The notes: generated from the letters alone by a model not told the origin. Shown: positions 36,942-45,396, counted from the first letter of the stretch. The stretch is 64,000 nucleotides of DNA from an uncultured Hyphomonas sp. (GCF_963678195.1 NZ_OY782759.1:496001-560000), one strand, 5' to 3'. Numbers and translations: made by a program.

Positions 36942-38447
36942 ATGGCACCCAACCTGCTTCAAAAGGCCGGACAGGCGGTCGCGCTCAACGCGATTGCGAA
37001 CTGGACCACGCTGATCGGCTCGTTCCTGTCGATTGTCATCATTGCCCGGATCCTGACGCCGGACGATTATGGCGTGTTCGTTATGGCGTTTATGGTCGTG
37101 ATGCTGCCCGAGGTGCTTGCCTCAGGGACGTTGGGCGATTCCCTCGTCCAGCGGAAGGAGTTGCGGCCGGGTCATATCAATTCGGTTTTCCTGCAATCGA
37201 TGGCGCTTTCCATTGCGTTCTGGGGATTGTTGGTTCTGCTGGCACCCTGGATCGCGCATGCTTTCGGTGAACCGTCCGTTGCGCCCGTCCTGATCGTGAC
37301 CGGGGCCATCCTGCCGATCGGCGCGGTGATGTCTGTACCGGCCGCCATTCTGCAGCGTGATCTGCGTTACAAGGAAATTACCGTCATCGATATTCTGGGG
37401 ACCGTGACGGCCGCTATTGTCGGCATCGTTCTCGCCTTGATGTGGCGCAATGAATGGGCGCTGGTCGGGATGGAACTGTCGCGCCGCATCGTGCGGGTTT
37501 TCGGCTTTCTCTATTTCGCGAAGTGGGCGCCCAGTATCCGCTCCAGCTGGCCGGACTTCCAGGAACTGATCCGGTTCAATCTGGCTAATGGCACGTCCAA
37601 GATTCTGCAGACATTCGACCAGATGCTGCCAAAGACACTGATCGGCATGACCCTCGGCTCGCAGGCGGTCGGGCTGTTCAATCTGCCGGAGCGGCTCTTC
37701 CAGCAGGCAAACCAGGCGCTGATCGCGCCGTTCGCCGCCGTGGCGATGCCGGTCGCCTCGGCCATGCAGGACAATCGCGAGACGCTTCATCAGGCGATGG
37801 ACAGTGCCATCCGCATGTCCGCCTTGCTGGCCTATCCGACCTTCATGGGTGCGTTCGTTGTGGCGCCGGTCGCGATCCCCGTCGTCTTCGGCGAGCAATG
37901 GGCGCCAAGTGTGCCGATTTTTCAGATCTATATGGTCATCGGCCTGCGCGCGCCGATCACGGCGATCATTCTCGGCGTGTTCCGCGGCGTTGGCCGGCCG
38001 GATGTGGTGGCGTGGATCACGCTGACCTCGATCATTGCGACCTCCATTCTCCTCGCCTTTACTTATCAGTATGGCATCGTGGCCATCGCTCTAGGTCTGC
38101 TGGCCAAGCAGGTGATCACATTCGTGCTCAGTACCTGGATGATCCAGCGCGTGGTCGGGTTCACGGTCATCCGCCAGCTGCTTGCGGGGTCGGCGGCCTT
38201 CTTTGCCTCCTGTGTCATGGGGCTCGCCGTCTGGCTGTTCATGGATTTCGTGCCGGATCTCGCCCATCCGCTGCTCCATGTGGTCGCCACAATCGTGCTG
38301 GGAGCGCTGATCTATCCGGTGGCGCTGTACTTCTTCATGCCCCGCCTTGGCCGTCACATTCTCAAAGCGGTGCGCATCCTCCTGTCGGGCCAGCCGCGCG
38401 AGGCGCTCAAAACAGTCCGCGGTGCCCTGACAGAGCAGCGGATCTGA
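36942..38447 (+). CDS. oligosaccharide flippase (WzxC-like, MOP superfamily)
   Basis: A 501-residue polytopic protein with about 14 membrane helices. The N-terminus GQAVALNAIANWTTLIGSFLSIVIIARILTP-type segment and the PAAILQRDLRYKEITVIDILG stretch are typical of WzxC/PST-type exporters in COG2244. It should flip undecaprenyl-linked oligosaccharide to the periplasm. It follows a glycosyltransferase gene and closes the first glycan cluster. No polymerase (Wzy) or chain-length regulator is seen beside it. Confidence 0.9.
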   Translation: MAPNLLQKAGQAVALNAIANWTTLIGSFLSIVIIARILTPDDYGVFVMAFMVVMLPEVLASGTLGDSLVQRKELRPGHINSVFLQSMALSIAFWGLLVLLAPWIAHAFGEPSVAPVLIVTGAILPIGAVMSVPAAILQRDLRYKEITVIDILGTVTAAIVGIVLALMWRNEWALVGMELSRRIVRVFGFLYFAKWAPSIRSSWPDFQELIRFNLANGTSKILQTFDQMLPKTLIGMTLGSQAVGLFNLPERLFQQANQALIAPFAAVAMPVASAMQDNRETLHQAMDSAIRMSALLAYPTFMGAFVVAPVAIPVVFGEQWAPSVPIFQIYMVIGLRAPITAIILGVFRGVGRPDVVAWITLTSIIATSILLAFTYQYGIVAIALGLLAKQVITFVLSTWMIQRVVGFTVIRQLLAGSAAFFASCVMGLAVWLFMDFVPDLAHPLLHVVATIVLGALIYPVALYFFMPRLGRHILKAVRILLSGQPREALKTVRGALTEQRI

Positions 38448-38621
38448 CCCGGCGTTCCGGTCATCCCTGACGGGGGCCTGTCGGCAGTGAAAAAGCTGGC
38501 GCACCGGGGAAGGTGAAGATGGGAACCTTCATCTCGTCATCAGTCATAGAGAGTAGCGAAGCTGATTTTCAAACCCGTTTCAGCTCTCTATCCACGCGCC
38601 TCGTCCCGCCCCGGAATCCCA

Positions 38622-40268
38622 TCAATTATAATAACAGGTTCTCTTGCCCTGATTGACATAGCAGCGCAGGGATTTGCCTTCTCTGGCTGCGCGGTCCTGA
38701 TCCAGCTTGTCATTCCAGGCCTTCATGGCACTCGCGAAGTCACCCTCCGGCTCGGGCGGGGGCCCTGATTCTTCCTGGACAAGGCCCGACTGCATCATGG
38801 CCGAATAGATCGAGGACGGCAGATAATGACAAGCGTTGCTGCCGTAGCCGTTATAGGCTTGGATAAACAGGCGCGAGGCCTCGTCCGAGCGTCCGATGCT
38901 AAACTGGTGGGCGGCGGCGCACAGGTCGCCATTGACGGACATGGCTCCGCCGCGCGATTTCAGAGCTGCAATCGCGTCGACCCGCTGACTAACATAGGCC
39001 CAGCGGGCTTCACGCGCCGCATTTGCTTCCGCCTCGTTTTTGGCGTTCCGCGTGTCGATCGCCAGGACTGGATCGGGGTAGCCGTCCTCGGCGGTCCATG
39101 CCTCTTCGAGACGGCTTGGCGATATTGAATACCACACGTCGGACTCATCTCGGTCGTCGCGTTTTACGGCAGTCGAAAACGATTCAAAATTGTCGTAGTT
39201 CCTGTTCTTGAAATAGAGATCGCTCCAGCGGTAATTGTTATTGTTGTGATACATCGCTGAACCGGCAGTCTTGATGTTCGGCGCAATTTCGAAGGTTTGC
39301 GTCCCGTCCTGCTCGTAGACGATGACATAGCCATCGAGTTCTTGATTGGACGATCCCGCATTCTCGAACGTCTCGCCCGTATTCATGGCGGTATACAGGG
39401 GAAACAGGCCCTTGAAGTTTTCGGTCGCCTCAATCGGCACACCGTTCTCGTCCATGGGCCAGTAGAGGTGCGTGCTGTAATCACCGAATTTACGGTCGAA
39501 CGGGCCGAGATCGTAGAGAACTGACTGAAGCACGCGCTCCGACCGATGTTCCGGGTTCTGGGTGTGCACGGCGACCACAGGCGGACCCTTCTCAAGCAGG
39601 GCGTTCCCGTTCCAGTCAAAGCTGGACGAATATTTCTGCCCTTCGGGCGTCAGCCTGTTCATCACAATCCGCGTCTCAAAGATGAAGCCTGATGGGCCGT
39701 CTTCCAGCTCAGCCGAAATGTCCCCCGCCACCCGGTCGACCCATTTCTCGCATTCACCATCCGCCCCGGTAAAACAGTATCGGAATGTCCCGTCCGGCTG
39801 ACTGGATCCGATCAGCAGCACAGCGGGCGCCGCGCCGTTGAACGACGTATAGTACCAACTCGCATCAGGCAGGGGGCGGAATGTGCCGGTGGGAATGTCC
39901 ACAATGCCCCACACGCCGTCATCCCGCTTTACAAGCGCCGCGACCGTCGAAAGCGGATCGACACTCGCATAGATCCCCTCAATCAGAACCTCTCCCGTTG
40001 CCGTTTGGAGCCGCTCGAACTTCACGCGCTGCTCAGAGCCGGAATAGTAGAATGTCCGGCGCTCATGGCCCTTTTTCGGCTTCGGCAACCCGCTTCTGGC
40101 GACGCGCTTGCGGGATTCTTTCAATTTCACCTTCTCGATCATGACGGTGAGTTCGACAGGCGGCCCGCCATCAGCGTCGCGCACCAGATACTTAGCCAGT
40201 GCCGGCGGCGCCACCACCACGACACAAAAGACCACAATGCCGCAAATCCGGCCGAGCATAGACTGCAT
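38622..40268 (-). CDS. exported hypothetical protein, 548 residues
   Basis: A 548-residue protein with a Sec signal peptide (ICGIVVFCVVVVAPPALA, cut near residue 25) and GGGAGA upstream of ATG 40268. The mature chain is beta-rich and full of Asp, Asn and Tyr. Cysteines lie near residues 167, 175, 456, 482 and close to the C-terminus (RCYVNQGKRTCYYN), suggesting an extracytoplasmic disulphide-bonded protein. I recognise no domain. A longer in-frame reading to 41645 crosses a tRNA and an antisense gene and is rejected. It stands alone beside tRNA-Arg. Confidence 0.65.
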   Translation of the reverse strand: MQSMLGRICGIVVFCVVVVAPPALAKYLVRDADGGPPVELTVMIEKVKLKESRKRVARSGLPKPKKGHERRTFYYSGSEQRVKFERLQTATGEVLIEGIYASVDPLSTVAALVKRDDGVWGIVDIPTGTFRPLPDASWYYTSFNGAAPAVLLIGSSQPDGTFRYCFTGADGECEKWVDRVAGDISAELEDGPSGFIFETRIVMNRLTPEGQKYSSSFDWNGNALLEKGPPVVAVHTQNPEHRSERVLQSVLYDLGPFDRKFGDYSTHLYWPMDENGVPIEATENFKGLFPLYTAMNTGETFENAGSSNQELDGYVIVYEQDGTQTFEIAPNIKTAGSAMYHNNNNYRWSDLYFKNRNYDNFESFSTAVKRDDRDESDVWYSISPSRLEEAWTAEDGYPDPVLAIDTRNAKNEAEANAAREARWAYVSQRVDAIAALKSRGGAMSVNGDLCAAAHQFSIGRSDEASRLFIQAYNGYGSNACHYLPSSIYSAMMQSGLVQEESGPPPEPEGDFASAMKAWNDKLDQDRAAREGKSLRCYVNQGKRTCYYN

Positions 40269-40446
40269 GAAAATCTCCCTCACCGAAAAGACCGGACCGA
40301 TCCCTTCACATCTACTTCTGAGAACAATCGGCGGAGTTGGCAAGGAACGTTGCGGGGCTTTTGCCCGGCACGCCCGAATTCGGTGAAGACTTGAGCTGCC
40401 GGAAACAGCCTGGCTTCGACATCGCAATAGCTGCAAGAAGGAAAAA

Positions 40447-40523
40447 TGGCGCACCCAAGAGGATTCGAACCTCTGACCTCTGCCTTCGGAGGGCAGCGCT
40501 CTATCCAGCTGAGCTATGGGTGC
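40447..40523 (-). tRNA. tRNA-Arg (anticodon CCG)
   Basis: On the minus strand: acceptor GCACCCA / TGGGTGC, D-arm GCTCAGCTGGATAGAGC, anticodon stem CTGCC-CTCCGAA-GGCAG with CCG (complement of 40487-40489), T-arm AGAGGTTCGAATCCTCT, discriminator G and encoded CCA. Confidence 0.97.
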
Positions 40524-40664
40524 CAAGCCGAGGCCGGTGAATAAGCCAAGCTGGCGCGCAGTGCAATGGCGCAGTGCCGCTGTCGGCGGGTGCAGTTGCG
40601 GTGCTTCCCCGGCGGGGAGGGCCGGTCTAGGGTGCCGGCGATTGGGCAGAAGAGGTTTTTCTCC

Positions 40665-41663
40665 ATGAAGCATACGGGTTGGGCGGCATTTGCTGCCACG
40701 GCGATGATGCTGGTTGTGGCTGCGTGCGGTGGCGGCGGCACGGTCGAAGACAAGCCGGATCTTTCCCCGGAAGCCCAGCGCGCCGCGCGCGTGGCCGAGC
40801 AGGAGGCGCTTTACGAGGCGGCCCTTGCCGCGGCGGAGGCGAGCCATGGCGCAGGCGAACCGGCGGTCTGGACGCTGGCTGACGAGGACACGACCATTTA
40901 CATAATGGGCACGGTCCATCTGCTGCGCCCGGACCTCGACTGGCGCTCCGAGGAGATCGACACCGCGCTGGACGAAGCCGATACGCTGGTCTTCGAAGCC
41001 GACGTGTCGAGCCCGCAAGCGGCCAGCGAAATGATGGACTTTGTCAGCAAGCACGCCCTCTTTACCGATGGCCGCCAGCTGACCAGTCTGCTGGACGAGG
41101 GCGAGACGGCTGAACTGAAAGCCGCGCTGGATTATCTTGGCTTTCCGCTTGGCGCGATGGAAACGTTCCGGCCCTGGTATGCGGCGGTGAATTTGTCGGT
41201 CCTGCAGATGCAGAAGGATGGCTTCGACCCGAGTGCCGGGGTGGAGCAGGTTCTGGAGCGGGAGGGCAAGGCCGCAGACAAGAACTTTGCCTATCTCGAA
41301 ACCATCGAGGAACAGCTCGGCCGGTTTGCCAATCTGCCGGATGACGAGCAGGTCGACTTCCTGGTTTCCTCCGCAGAGTCGGTGGAGGAGGGGAGCGAGA
41401 TGCTCGATGTCCTGGTCAGCGAGTGGGAAGATGGCGACGTTAACGGCCTTGCTGCGCTGATGTCCAATCCGGAGATGATGGGATCGGAAGCAATCTATGA
41501 TGCCCTCCTGAAAGACCGCAACGAAGACTGGGTGCCGAAGATCGAAGCCATGCTGGATGCGCCGGGCACGGTGCTGATCGCCGTCGGCGCCGGACACCTG
41601 GCCGGTGAGGACAGCGTGATCGAACTCCTCCGCGCCGAAGGCCATGAGGTCGCAGGCCCGTAA
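40665..41663 (+). CDS. TraB/GumN family lipoprotein
   Basis: A 332-residue protein. The signal ends in the lipobox VVAAC (Cys21) followed by a Gly run. The TraB/GumN domain shows the two conserved GxxH motifs, IYIMGTVHLL near residue 81 and IAVGAGHLAGEDSVIELL near the C-terminus, with the Glu of VFEADVSS between. Family members are predicted metalloproteases (Tiki-like). The start at 40665 precedes the signal peptide, and upstream in-frame codons overlap the tRNA region. Confidence 0.85.
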   Translation: MKHTGWAAFAATAMMLVVAACGGGGTVEDKPDLSPEAQRAARVAEQEALYEAALAAAEASHGAGEPAVWTLADEDTTIYIMGTVHLLRPDLDWRSEEIDTALDEADTLVFEADVSSPQAASEMMDFVSKHALFTDGRQLTSLLDEGETAELKAALDYLGFPLGAMETFRPWYAAVNLSVLQMQKDGFDPSAGVEQVLEREGKAADKNFAYLETIEEQLGRFANLPDDEQVDFLVSSAESVEEGSEMLDVLVSEWEDGDVNGLAALMSNPEMMGSEAIYDALLKDRNEDWVPKIEAMLDAPGTVLIAVGAGHLAGEDSVIELLRAEGHEVAGP

Positions 41664-41731
41664 GCCCCAGCACGTGCGACGCCCGTGAAGGCGCTTCGTA
41701 GGTGAGTTTGGTTGTCAGAGCAGTTTCCGCG

Positions 41732-42148
41732 TCACGTTTCCGGCAAGGGCAACAGTCCCATTACCCGCTCATCCCGGCATCGGCCGGGATCCAGAGCCAC
41801 AGAGTGCAGTCCATGCCGCACTGGACCCCGGCCTGCGCCGGGGTGAGCGGAGAGGGAGAGAGCGGTGGCGTAGGCAGGTGTAGCCGCCCGGCCATCGCAG
41901 GCCGCCGCGAGCTGGTCGTTGTAGTGCTCAGAGGGCTTCAGCCACCTGCGCTCAGCTTTCTGACCCGGCATCCACTCGATGCTGACAAGGTAGACACGCA
42001 GATTGTCCGTCACACTCCAACGATACACCACGCCGCGTCCATAGGCGGCCCGGATCTGCGCGCGCAGCATCAGCACCTGGACCCAGATCATGGGCCAGAG
42101 AAAGGCAAGCTGCGGCGGGAACCAGGCGGGTGGGTGAAAGAGTGACAT
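41732..42148 (-). CDS. hypothetical protein with repeat-derived C-terminus
   Basis: A 138-residue frame from ATG 42148. The first ~95 residues look like a real gene: a membrane-leaning N-terminus (PQLAFLWPMIWVQVLMLRAQI) and a coherent VVYRWSVTDNLRVYLVSIEW segment. From about residue 100 the frame reads through a palindromic dispersed repeat (41766-41849), giving the HPGAGRGP and LDPGRCRDE strings typical of such translated repeats. The original stop may have been replaced by the repeat. Family unknown. An extension upstream of 42148 is unlikely. Confidence 0.5.
   Translation of the reverse strand: MSLFHPPAWFPPQLAFLWPMIWVQVLMLRAQIRAAYGRGVVYRWSVTDNLRVYLVSIEWMPGQKAERRWLKPSEHYNDQLAAACDGRAATPAYATALSLSAHPGAGRGPVRHGLHSVALDPGRCRDERVMGLLPLPET
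41766..41849. repeat. palindromic dispersed repeat (REP-like), copy 1
   Basis: Outer arms CGCTCATCCCGGC and GCCGGGGTGAGCG are complementary with one mismatch. Inside are two perfect hairpins: ATCCCGGC/GCCGGGAT (41771-41790) and ACCCCGGC/GCCGGGGT (41825-41844). This layout is common for dispersed extragenic palindromes in alphaproteobacteria. It overlaps the 3' part of the hypothetical gene. Confidence 0.75.
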
Positions 42149-42251
42149 GGCGGGGAATATACGTCCGGGGACTGAGGTGTCGGATAAGTTTGTTTTTGGG
42201 TGAGTGGTTGCTGCAGAATGGGGTGGTTGGGGGGGTGGATAACGCTCAACT

Positions 42252-42386
42252 CGCGTCATCCCCGGCCGCGCAGCGGTCTGGGGATCCATCTCTGAACGAT
42301 ACCTCGGGAGCGTCATGTCATGACGGACACGACGCCTCTTTCAGAGATGGGCACCCGGATGGCCGTTGGCCATCGGGCGTGACGCG
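42252..42386. repeat. palindromic dispersed repeat (REP-like), copy 2
   Basis: Outer arms CGCGTCA (42252-42258) and TGACGCG (42380-42386) enclose inner complementary arms CCATCTCTGA (42286-42295) and TCAGAGATGG (42341-42350), with hairpins between outer and inner arms. The architecture is like copy 1, but the sequence differs. It lies in a non-coding stretch upstream of the 42148 gene start. Confidence 0.6.
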
Positions 42387-42414
42387 TGTGGGGAGTAAGG
42401 CGAACCCGCGCTCG

Positions 42415-42479
42415 TGCTTCGACTTCGCTCAGCATGAGCGCTCACGAGAACGGGACTCATGCTGAGCGAAGTCGAAGCA
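42415..42479. repeat. perfect 24-base inverted repeat
   Basis: Left arm 42415-42438 (starts TGCTTCGACTTCGC) and right arm 42456-42479 (ends GCGAAGTCGAAGCA) are exact reverse complements over 24 bases, separated by 17 bases. It can form a strong cruciform or hairpin. There is no T tract typical of a terminator. The remaining sequence from 41664 to 42554 outside these repeats shows no other gene. Confidence 0.85.
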
Positions 42480-42554
42480 TGACTGGCAGAGGATTACATC
42501 CGTCTACGCCATGATCAGGCATGACTTGCCATGACCATACCGGACTATAGGTGA

Positions 42555-43376
42555 CTATGCCGGACTTGTCTCTGCGGCCGGGGCGAGGAGGGTGAGGGCT
42601 TGCTCCATGAGGGCGTCGGTGGCGGTGCACAGGACCTGGCCGCCAAGGCTGGCCGGGGCGCCGGTCCAGTCGGTGGCGTGTCCGCCCGCGCCGGTGACGA
42701 CCGGGATCAGGGCGGCGACATCCCAGGGCTGCAGGCCGGACTCTGCCACAAGGTGGACGGTGCCGCCGGCGAGCCGGGCATAGGCATAGGCGTCGAGCCC
42801 ATAACGCGCGAGCCGGGTGGCGCCTCGCAGGCCAGTCCAGGCGCCCTGTTCCGCTGCGCTGAGAATGAACGGGTCCGTCGTCGAGATCACGGCATCGGAA
42901 AGAGAGGGGACATCCGACACGGCGAGCGGGCTGCGTCCGGTCGGTGTCTGCAGGGCTGCGCCGCCCGGCCAGCCGATATAGCGCTCGCCGAGGACAGGCT
43001 GGTCGATCACGCCGATCACCGGGAAGCCCATCGGGTCGACGAGGGCAATCAGCGTGGTCCAGACCGGCAGGCCGGCCACGAAGGCCCGCGTGCCGTCGAC
43101 CGGGTCGAGCACCCAGCGCCAGCCGGAAGAGGAGGGGGTCTCGCCGAATTCCTCGCCGGTAATGCCGTGATGCGGCTGCTCGCGGGCGATGATCTCGCGC
43201 ATCGCCTTTTCGGCGGCACGGTCGGCTTCGGTGACGGGATCATAGGATTCGCCGGCGCCAGCCTTGTTATCGATATTGCTGAGCGCACGAAAATGCGGCC
43301 GGATCGCTGACCAGGCCGCATCGGCAAGACGGTTCGCCAAAGCGAGGTCTTCGTCGAAATTGAGAACCGAATTCAT
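42555..43376 (-). CDS. hisN: histidinol-phosphatase (inositol monophosphatase family)
   Basis: A 273-residue IMPase-fold phosphatase. Motifs: YDPVTEADRAAE, ITGEEFGE, and the metal-binding WVLDPVDGTRAFVAG (residues ~88-102), with LQPWDVAALIPVVTGAGG at the C-terminus. The sequence is closest to the HisN group that does the penultimate step of histidine synthesis in many actinobacteria and alphaproteobacteria, but inositol-phosphatase activity cannot be excluded. Monocistronic, next to the repeat-rich stretch. Confidence 0.85.
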   Translation of the reverse strand: MNSVLNFDEDLALANRLADAAWSAIRPHFRALSNIDNKAGAGESYDPVTEADRAAEKAMREIIAREQPHHGITGEEFGETPSSSGWRWVLDPVDGTRAFVAGLPVWTTLIALVDPMGFPVIGVIDQPVLGERYIGWPGGAALQTPTGRSPLAVSDVPSLSDAVISTTDPFILSAAEQGAWTGLRGATRLARYGLDAYAYARLAGGTVHLVAESGLQPWDVAALIPVVTGAGGHATDWTGAPASLGGQVLCTATDALMEQALTLLAPAAETSPA

Positions 43377-43434
43377 GCTGACCAGCTAGGCCCCAAGCAA
43401 CCGGGCCGGTCAAGCATGGAAAGGTTAAGCCGGA

Positions 43435-43830
43435 TCAGGCAGCGCCGTGACCGGAAGAATCGCCTTCCAGCGCCTTGGCCAGTTCGAGCAGGCGGCGGCG
43501 CGGACGTTCGTCCAGGCGGTAATAGGCGCGGACCAGTTCGAGCGTTTCCTTCTGGCTGAGGATGTCGCTTTCGAGGCGTTCGGCGTCATTGGCGGCATCC
43601 GGGGTGCCGGCGGCAGGCATGCCGTCGAAGAAATACTGGACGGATACGTTCATCGCCTTGGCCAGTTCATAGAGGCGCGAGGCGGTGATGCGGTTTGCGC
43701 CGCACTCATATTTCTGGATCTGCTGGAAGCGTACGCCTACCTGGCTCGCAAGGTCCTGCTGGGTCATGCCCAGAAGGCGGCGGCGGCGGCGCAGGCGTTT
43801 ACCAACGTGCAGGTCTGTTTCATCAGCCAT
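43435..43830 (-). CDS. XRE family transcriptional regulator
   Basis: A 131-residue regulator with an N-terminal HTH: KRLRRRRRLLGMTQQDLASQ, then VRFQQIQKYECGANRITASR. The ~60-residue C-terminal helical tail contains EKETLELVRAYYRL-type sequence (SQKETLELVRAYYRLDERPR). Similar short XRE proteins with this tail are abundant in Caulobacterales and Rhizobiales. Start chosen at MADETDLHVG. Upstream dyads at 43884-43907 and 43949-43962 are candidate operators. Confidence 0.85.
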   Translation of the reverse strand: MADETDLHVGKRLRRRRRLLGMTQQDLASQVGVRFQQIQKYECGANRITASRLYELAKAMNVSVQYFFDGMPAAGTPDAANDAERLESDILSQKETLELVRAYYRLDERPRRRLLELAKALEGDSSGHGAA

Positions 43831-43883
43831 AGTCAAATACTCCGGGCGGTCTCTGCTTGGGACAGGGGCTGTCCCGTTTCGGT

Positions 43884-43907
43884 GTTTGCGGCTGATGTCT
43901 CGCAAAC
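43884..43907. promoter_or_regulatory. candidate operator upstream of the XRE gene
   Basis: GTTTGCG (43884-43890) and CGCAAAC (43901-43907) form a perfect 7-base dyad with a 10-base spacer, 54 bases upstream of the XRE start. Nearby are ACTGCCC/GGGCAGT (43926-43946) and the 14-base palindrome TATGAAATTTCATA (43949-43962). Function inferred from position only. Confidence 0.4.
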
Positions 43908-43980
43908 GGCGTGCCGGAAGGCATGACTGCCCAATTCCCGGGCAGTTTTATGAAATTTCATACCTGCGTCAGCCTGTCCC

Positions 43981-44009
43981 TTGCTCGTTTGTGCATCGCA
44001 GCATAAATC
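43981..44009 (+). promoter_or_regulatory. promoter of candidate small RNA
   Basis: TTGCTC (43981-43986) as -35 and ATAAAT (44003-44008) as -10 with a 16-base spacer, placing transcription start near 44012-44015, at the base of the first RNA hairpin. Confidence 0.5.
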
Positions 44010-44011
44010 TG

Positions 44012-44092
44012 GTCTTGCACTTCGGTGCAGACGCCTCTGGCGTTTCCTCCCTTTGACTTTACGGCCGCGCTTCACAGCGCGGCCCTTTTTTT
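44012..44092 (+). ncRNA. candidate trans-acting small RNA (~80 nt)
   Basis: No open frame lies here, but the transcript would fold cleanly. Hairpin 1: TGCAC-TTCG-GTGCA with flanking GTC/GAC (44012-44032). Hairpin 2: ACGCC-TCT-GGCGT (44031-44043). A single-stranded TTTCCTCCCTTTGAC stretch follows, carrying an anti-Shine-Dalgarno CCTCCC. A strong terminator hairpin ends in seven T (44063-44092). CCTCC-bearing single-stranded loops are typical of alphaproteobacterial regulatory RNAs that block ribosome-binding sites. The family is not identified. Confidence 0.6.
44063..44092 (+). terminator. rho-independent terminator of the candidate small RNA
   Basis: GGCCGCGC-TTCACA-GCGCGGCC followed by CTTTTTTT. 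No protein gene precedes it on this strand, which is the main clue to a non-coding transcript. Confidence 0.85.
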
Positions 44093-44317
44093 GGCCGGAA
44101 CGTCAAGTCTACTGTATTTATTGAATATTTTATGTCTCCTGGGCGTTCAAATGAGCGCTTTTCTGTCGTTTTGATTGGGCCGGGCGCCGGATCGGCGCGC
44201 CTTTGGCGCCATTAACCAAAGTTTCTGCCTGGCTGGCCGGGGGCAATAAAGACGGTGCAATGCTGGCCTGCGAGGCTGCATGGATACCTTTTCGCAAAAA
44301 TGCAGCCAGGTGAAAAA

Positions 44318-45235
44318 TTACACCTTTGGCAGGATCAGCGCCGTATCCAGCAATCCGGAGATAACTGTTTCAATCGCGCCGGCCAGGTCGTCGAACCGGT
44401 CCAGGCGTTCGACGGCCTGTTCATCCATATAAAGGCCGCGATTGATTTCGATCTGCAGCGCATGCACGCCGCGCCGCGGTTTGCCATAACGCCGGGTCGT
44501 GTAGCCGCCGGCATAGGGCGCATTGCGCGCGACGCTGAAGCCCAGTTCGCGGAAGGCCCGCTCGGCCCGGCTGGTCAGGCGCGGATCGCAGGAGGCGCCG
44601 AACCGGTCGCCCAATACAATGTCTGCCAGCGCCCGGCGGCCGGGCTGGACCGACGGCATGGAGTGGCAATCGATCAGCACGGCATGGCCATGGGCGTCGC
44701 GCAGGGCGGCCAGCTCATCGCCGAGGCAGGCATGATAGGCGTCATGTATATGGGCCAGGCGCGCTTCGCCCTCTTCGCGGGTCAGGCGGCGGCTGTAGAT
44801 CTCGGTCCCGCCGGCGGCGACGCGGGGCAGGCAGCCGAGCCCGGCTTCCACTCTCGCCGTCGGCATGCCGCAGGTGCGGGGCGGGGGGCCGTCGAACATG
44901 GAGGCGTCCAGTTCGCGCGGGTCGCGGTTGAGGTCTGCCACCGACCGGCCATAGCAGGCGGCCAGCAGCGTCGCCCCGGCGGCCGGCGCGGAGGCGAACA
45001 ATTCCTCTATAAAGGCATCTTCGGTGCGGCGCAGGTCCATCACCGGCACCCGCAGCGCTTCCAGCATGCTTTCGGGATAGAGCGAGCCGGAATGCGGGGA
45101 GGCGAACACGAAAGGCGCCGGCTGTCCGGCGGGCCGGGTCAGCGTGTAGGCCGGGCCGAAGGATTCCACGCCGCGCGGGCCCGTCCTGGCAGGTAAGGGG
45201 ACCGGATCGAGGGAAAGGGGCGGGGTCGGGCGCAT
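44318..45235 (-). CDS. N-formylglutamate amidohydrolase family protein
   Basis: A 305-residue protein of the FGase family. Metal-site signatures are FVFASPHSGSLYPE, RTEDAFIEELF, YGRSVADLNRDPRELD and HAVLIDCHSMPS, with RRGVHALQIEINRGLYMDE near the C-terminus. The classical role is the last step of one histidine-degradation route, but no other hut genes are here, so the substrate is uncertain. Divergent from the cpdR-like gene, an arrangement seen repeatedly in alphaproteobacteria. Confidence 0.88.
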   Translation of the reverse strand: MRPTPPLSLDPVPLPARTGPRGVESFGPAYTLTRPAGQPAPFVFASPHSGSLYPESMLEALRVPVMDLRRTEDAFIEELFASAPAAGATLLAACYGRSVADLNRDPRELDASMFDGPPPRTCGMPTARVEAGLGCLPRVAAGGTEIYSRRLTREEGEARLAHIHDAYHACLGDELAALRDAHGHAVLIDCHSMPSVQPGRRALADIVLGDRFGASCDPRLTSRAERAFRELGFSVARNAPYAGGYTTRRYGKPRRGVHALQIEINRGLYMDEQAVERLDRFDDLAGAIETVISGLLDTALILPKV

Positions 45236-45396
45236 CGCCCTTATCGTTTGCCTGTTCGTGACAAGGTCAAGCCCTTCGAAGCGTCTTGGACAGCGGCAAG
45301 GTAAAAAAGACAGCGCGAATTTCGCAAAATTCACCCATGATTTACCCGGATCGCTGTTTATGCTTAGGCTTATCGGACGGACGAAGGGGGCCCCAG

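Noticed and set aside
31602-40523. Genomic island bounded by two tRNA-Arg genes
   Set aside because: The tRNAs are in opposite orientation, share only the common T-arm and CCA end, and no integrase or repeated attachment site is visible.
40269-41645. In-frame extension upstream of the exported protein, total 1007 codons
   Set aside because: It runs antisense through the GumN-like gene and across tRNA-Arg. The signal peptide and ribosome-binding site place the start at 40268.
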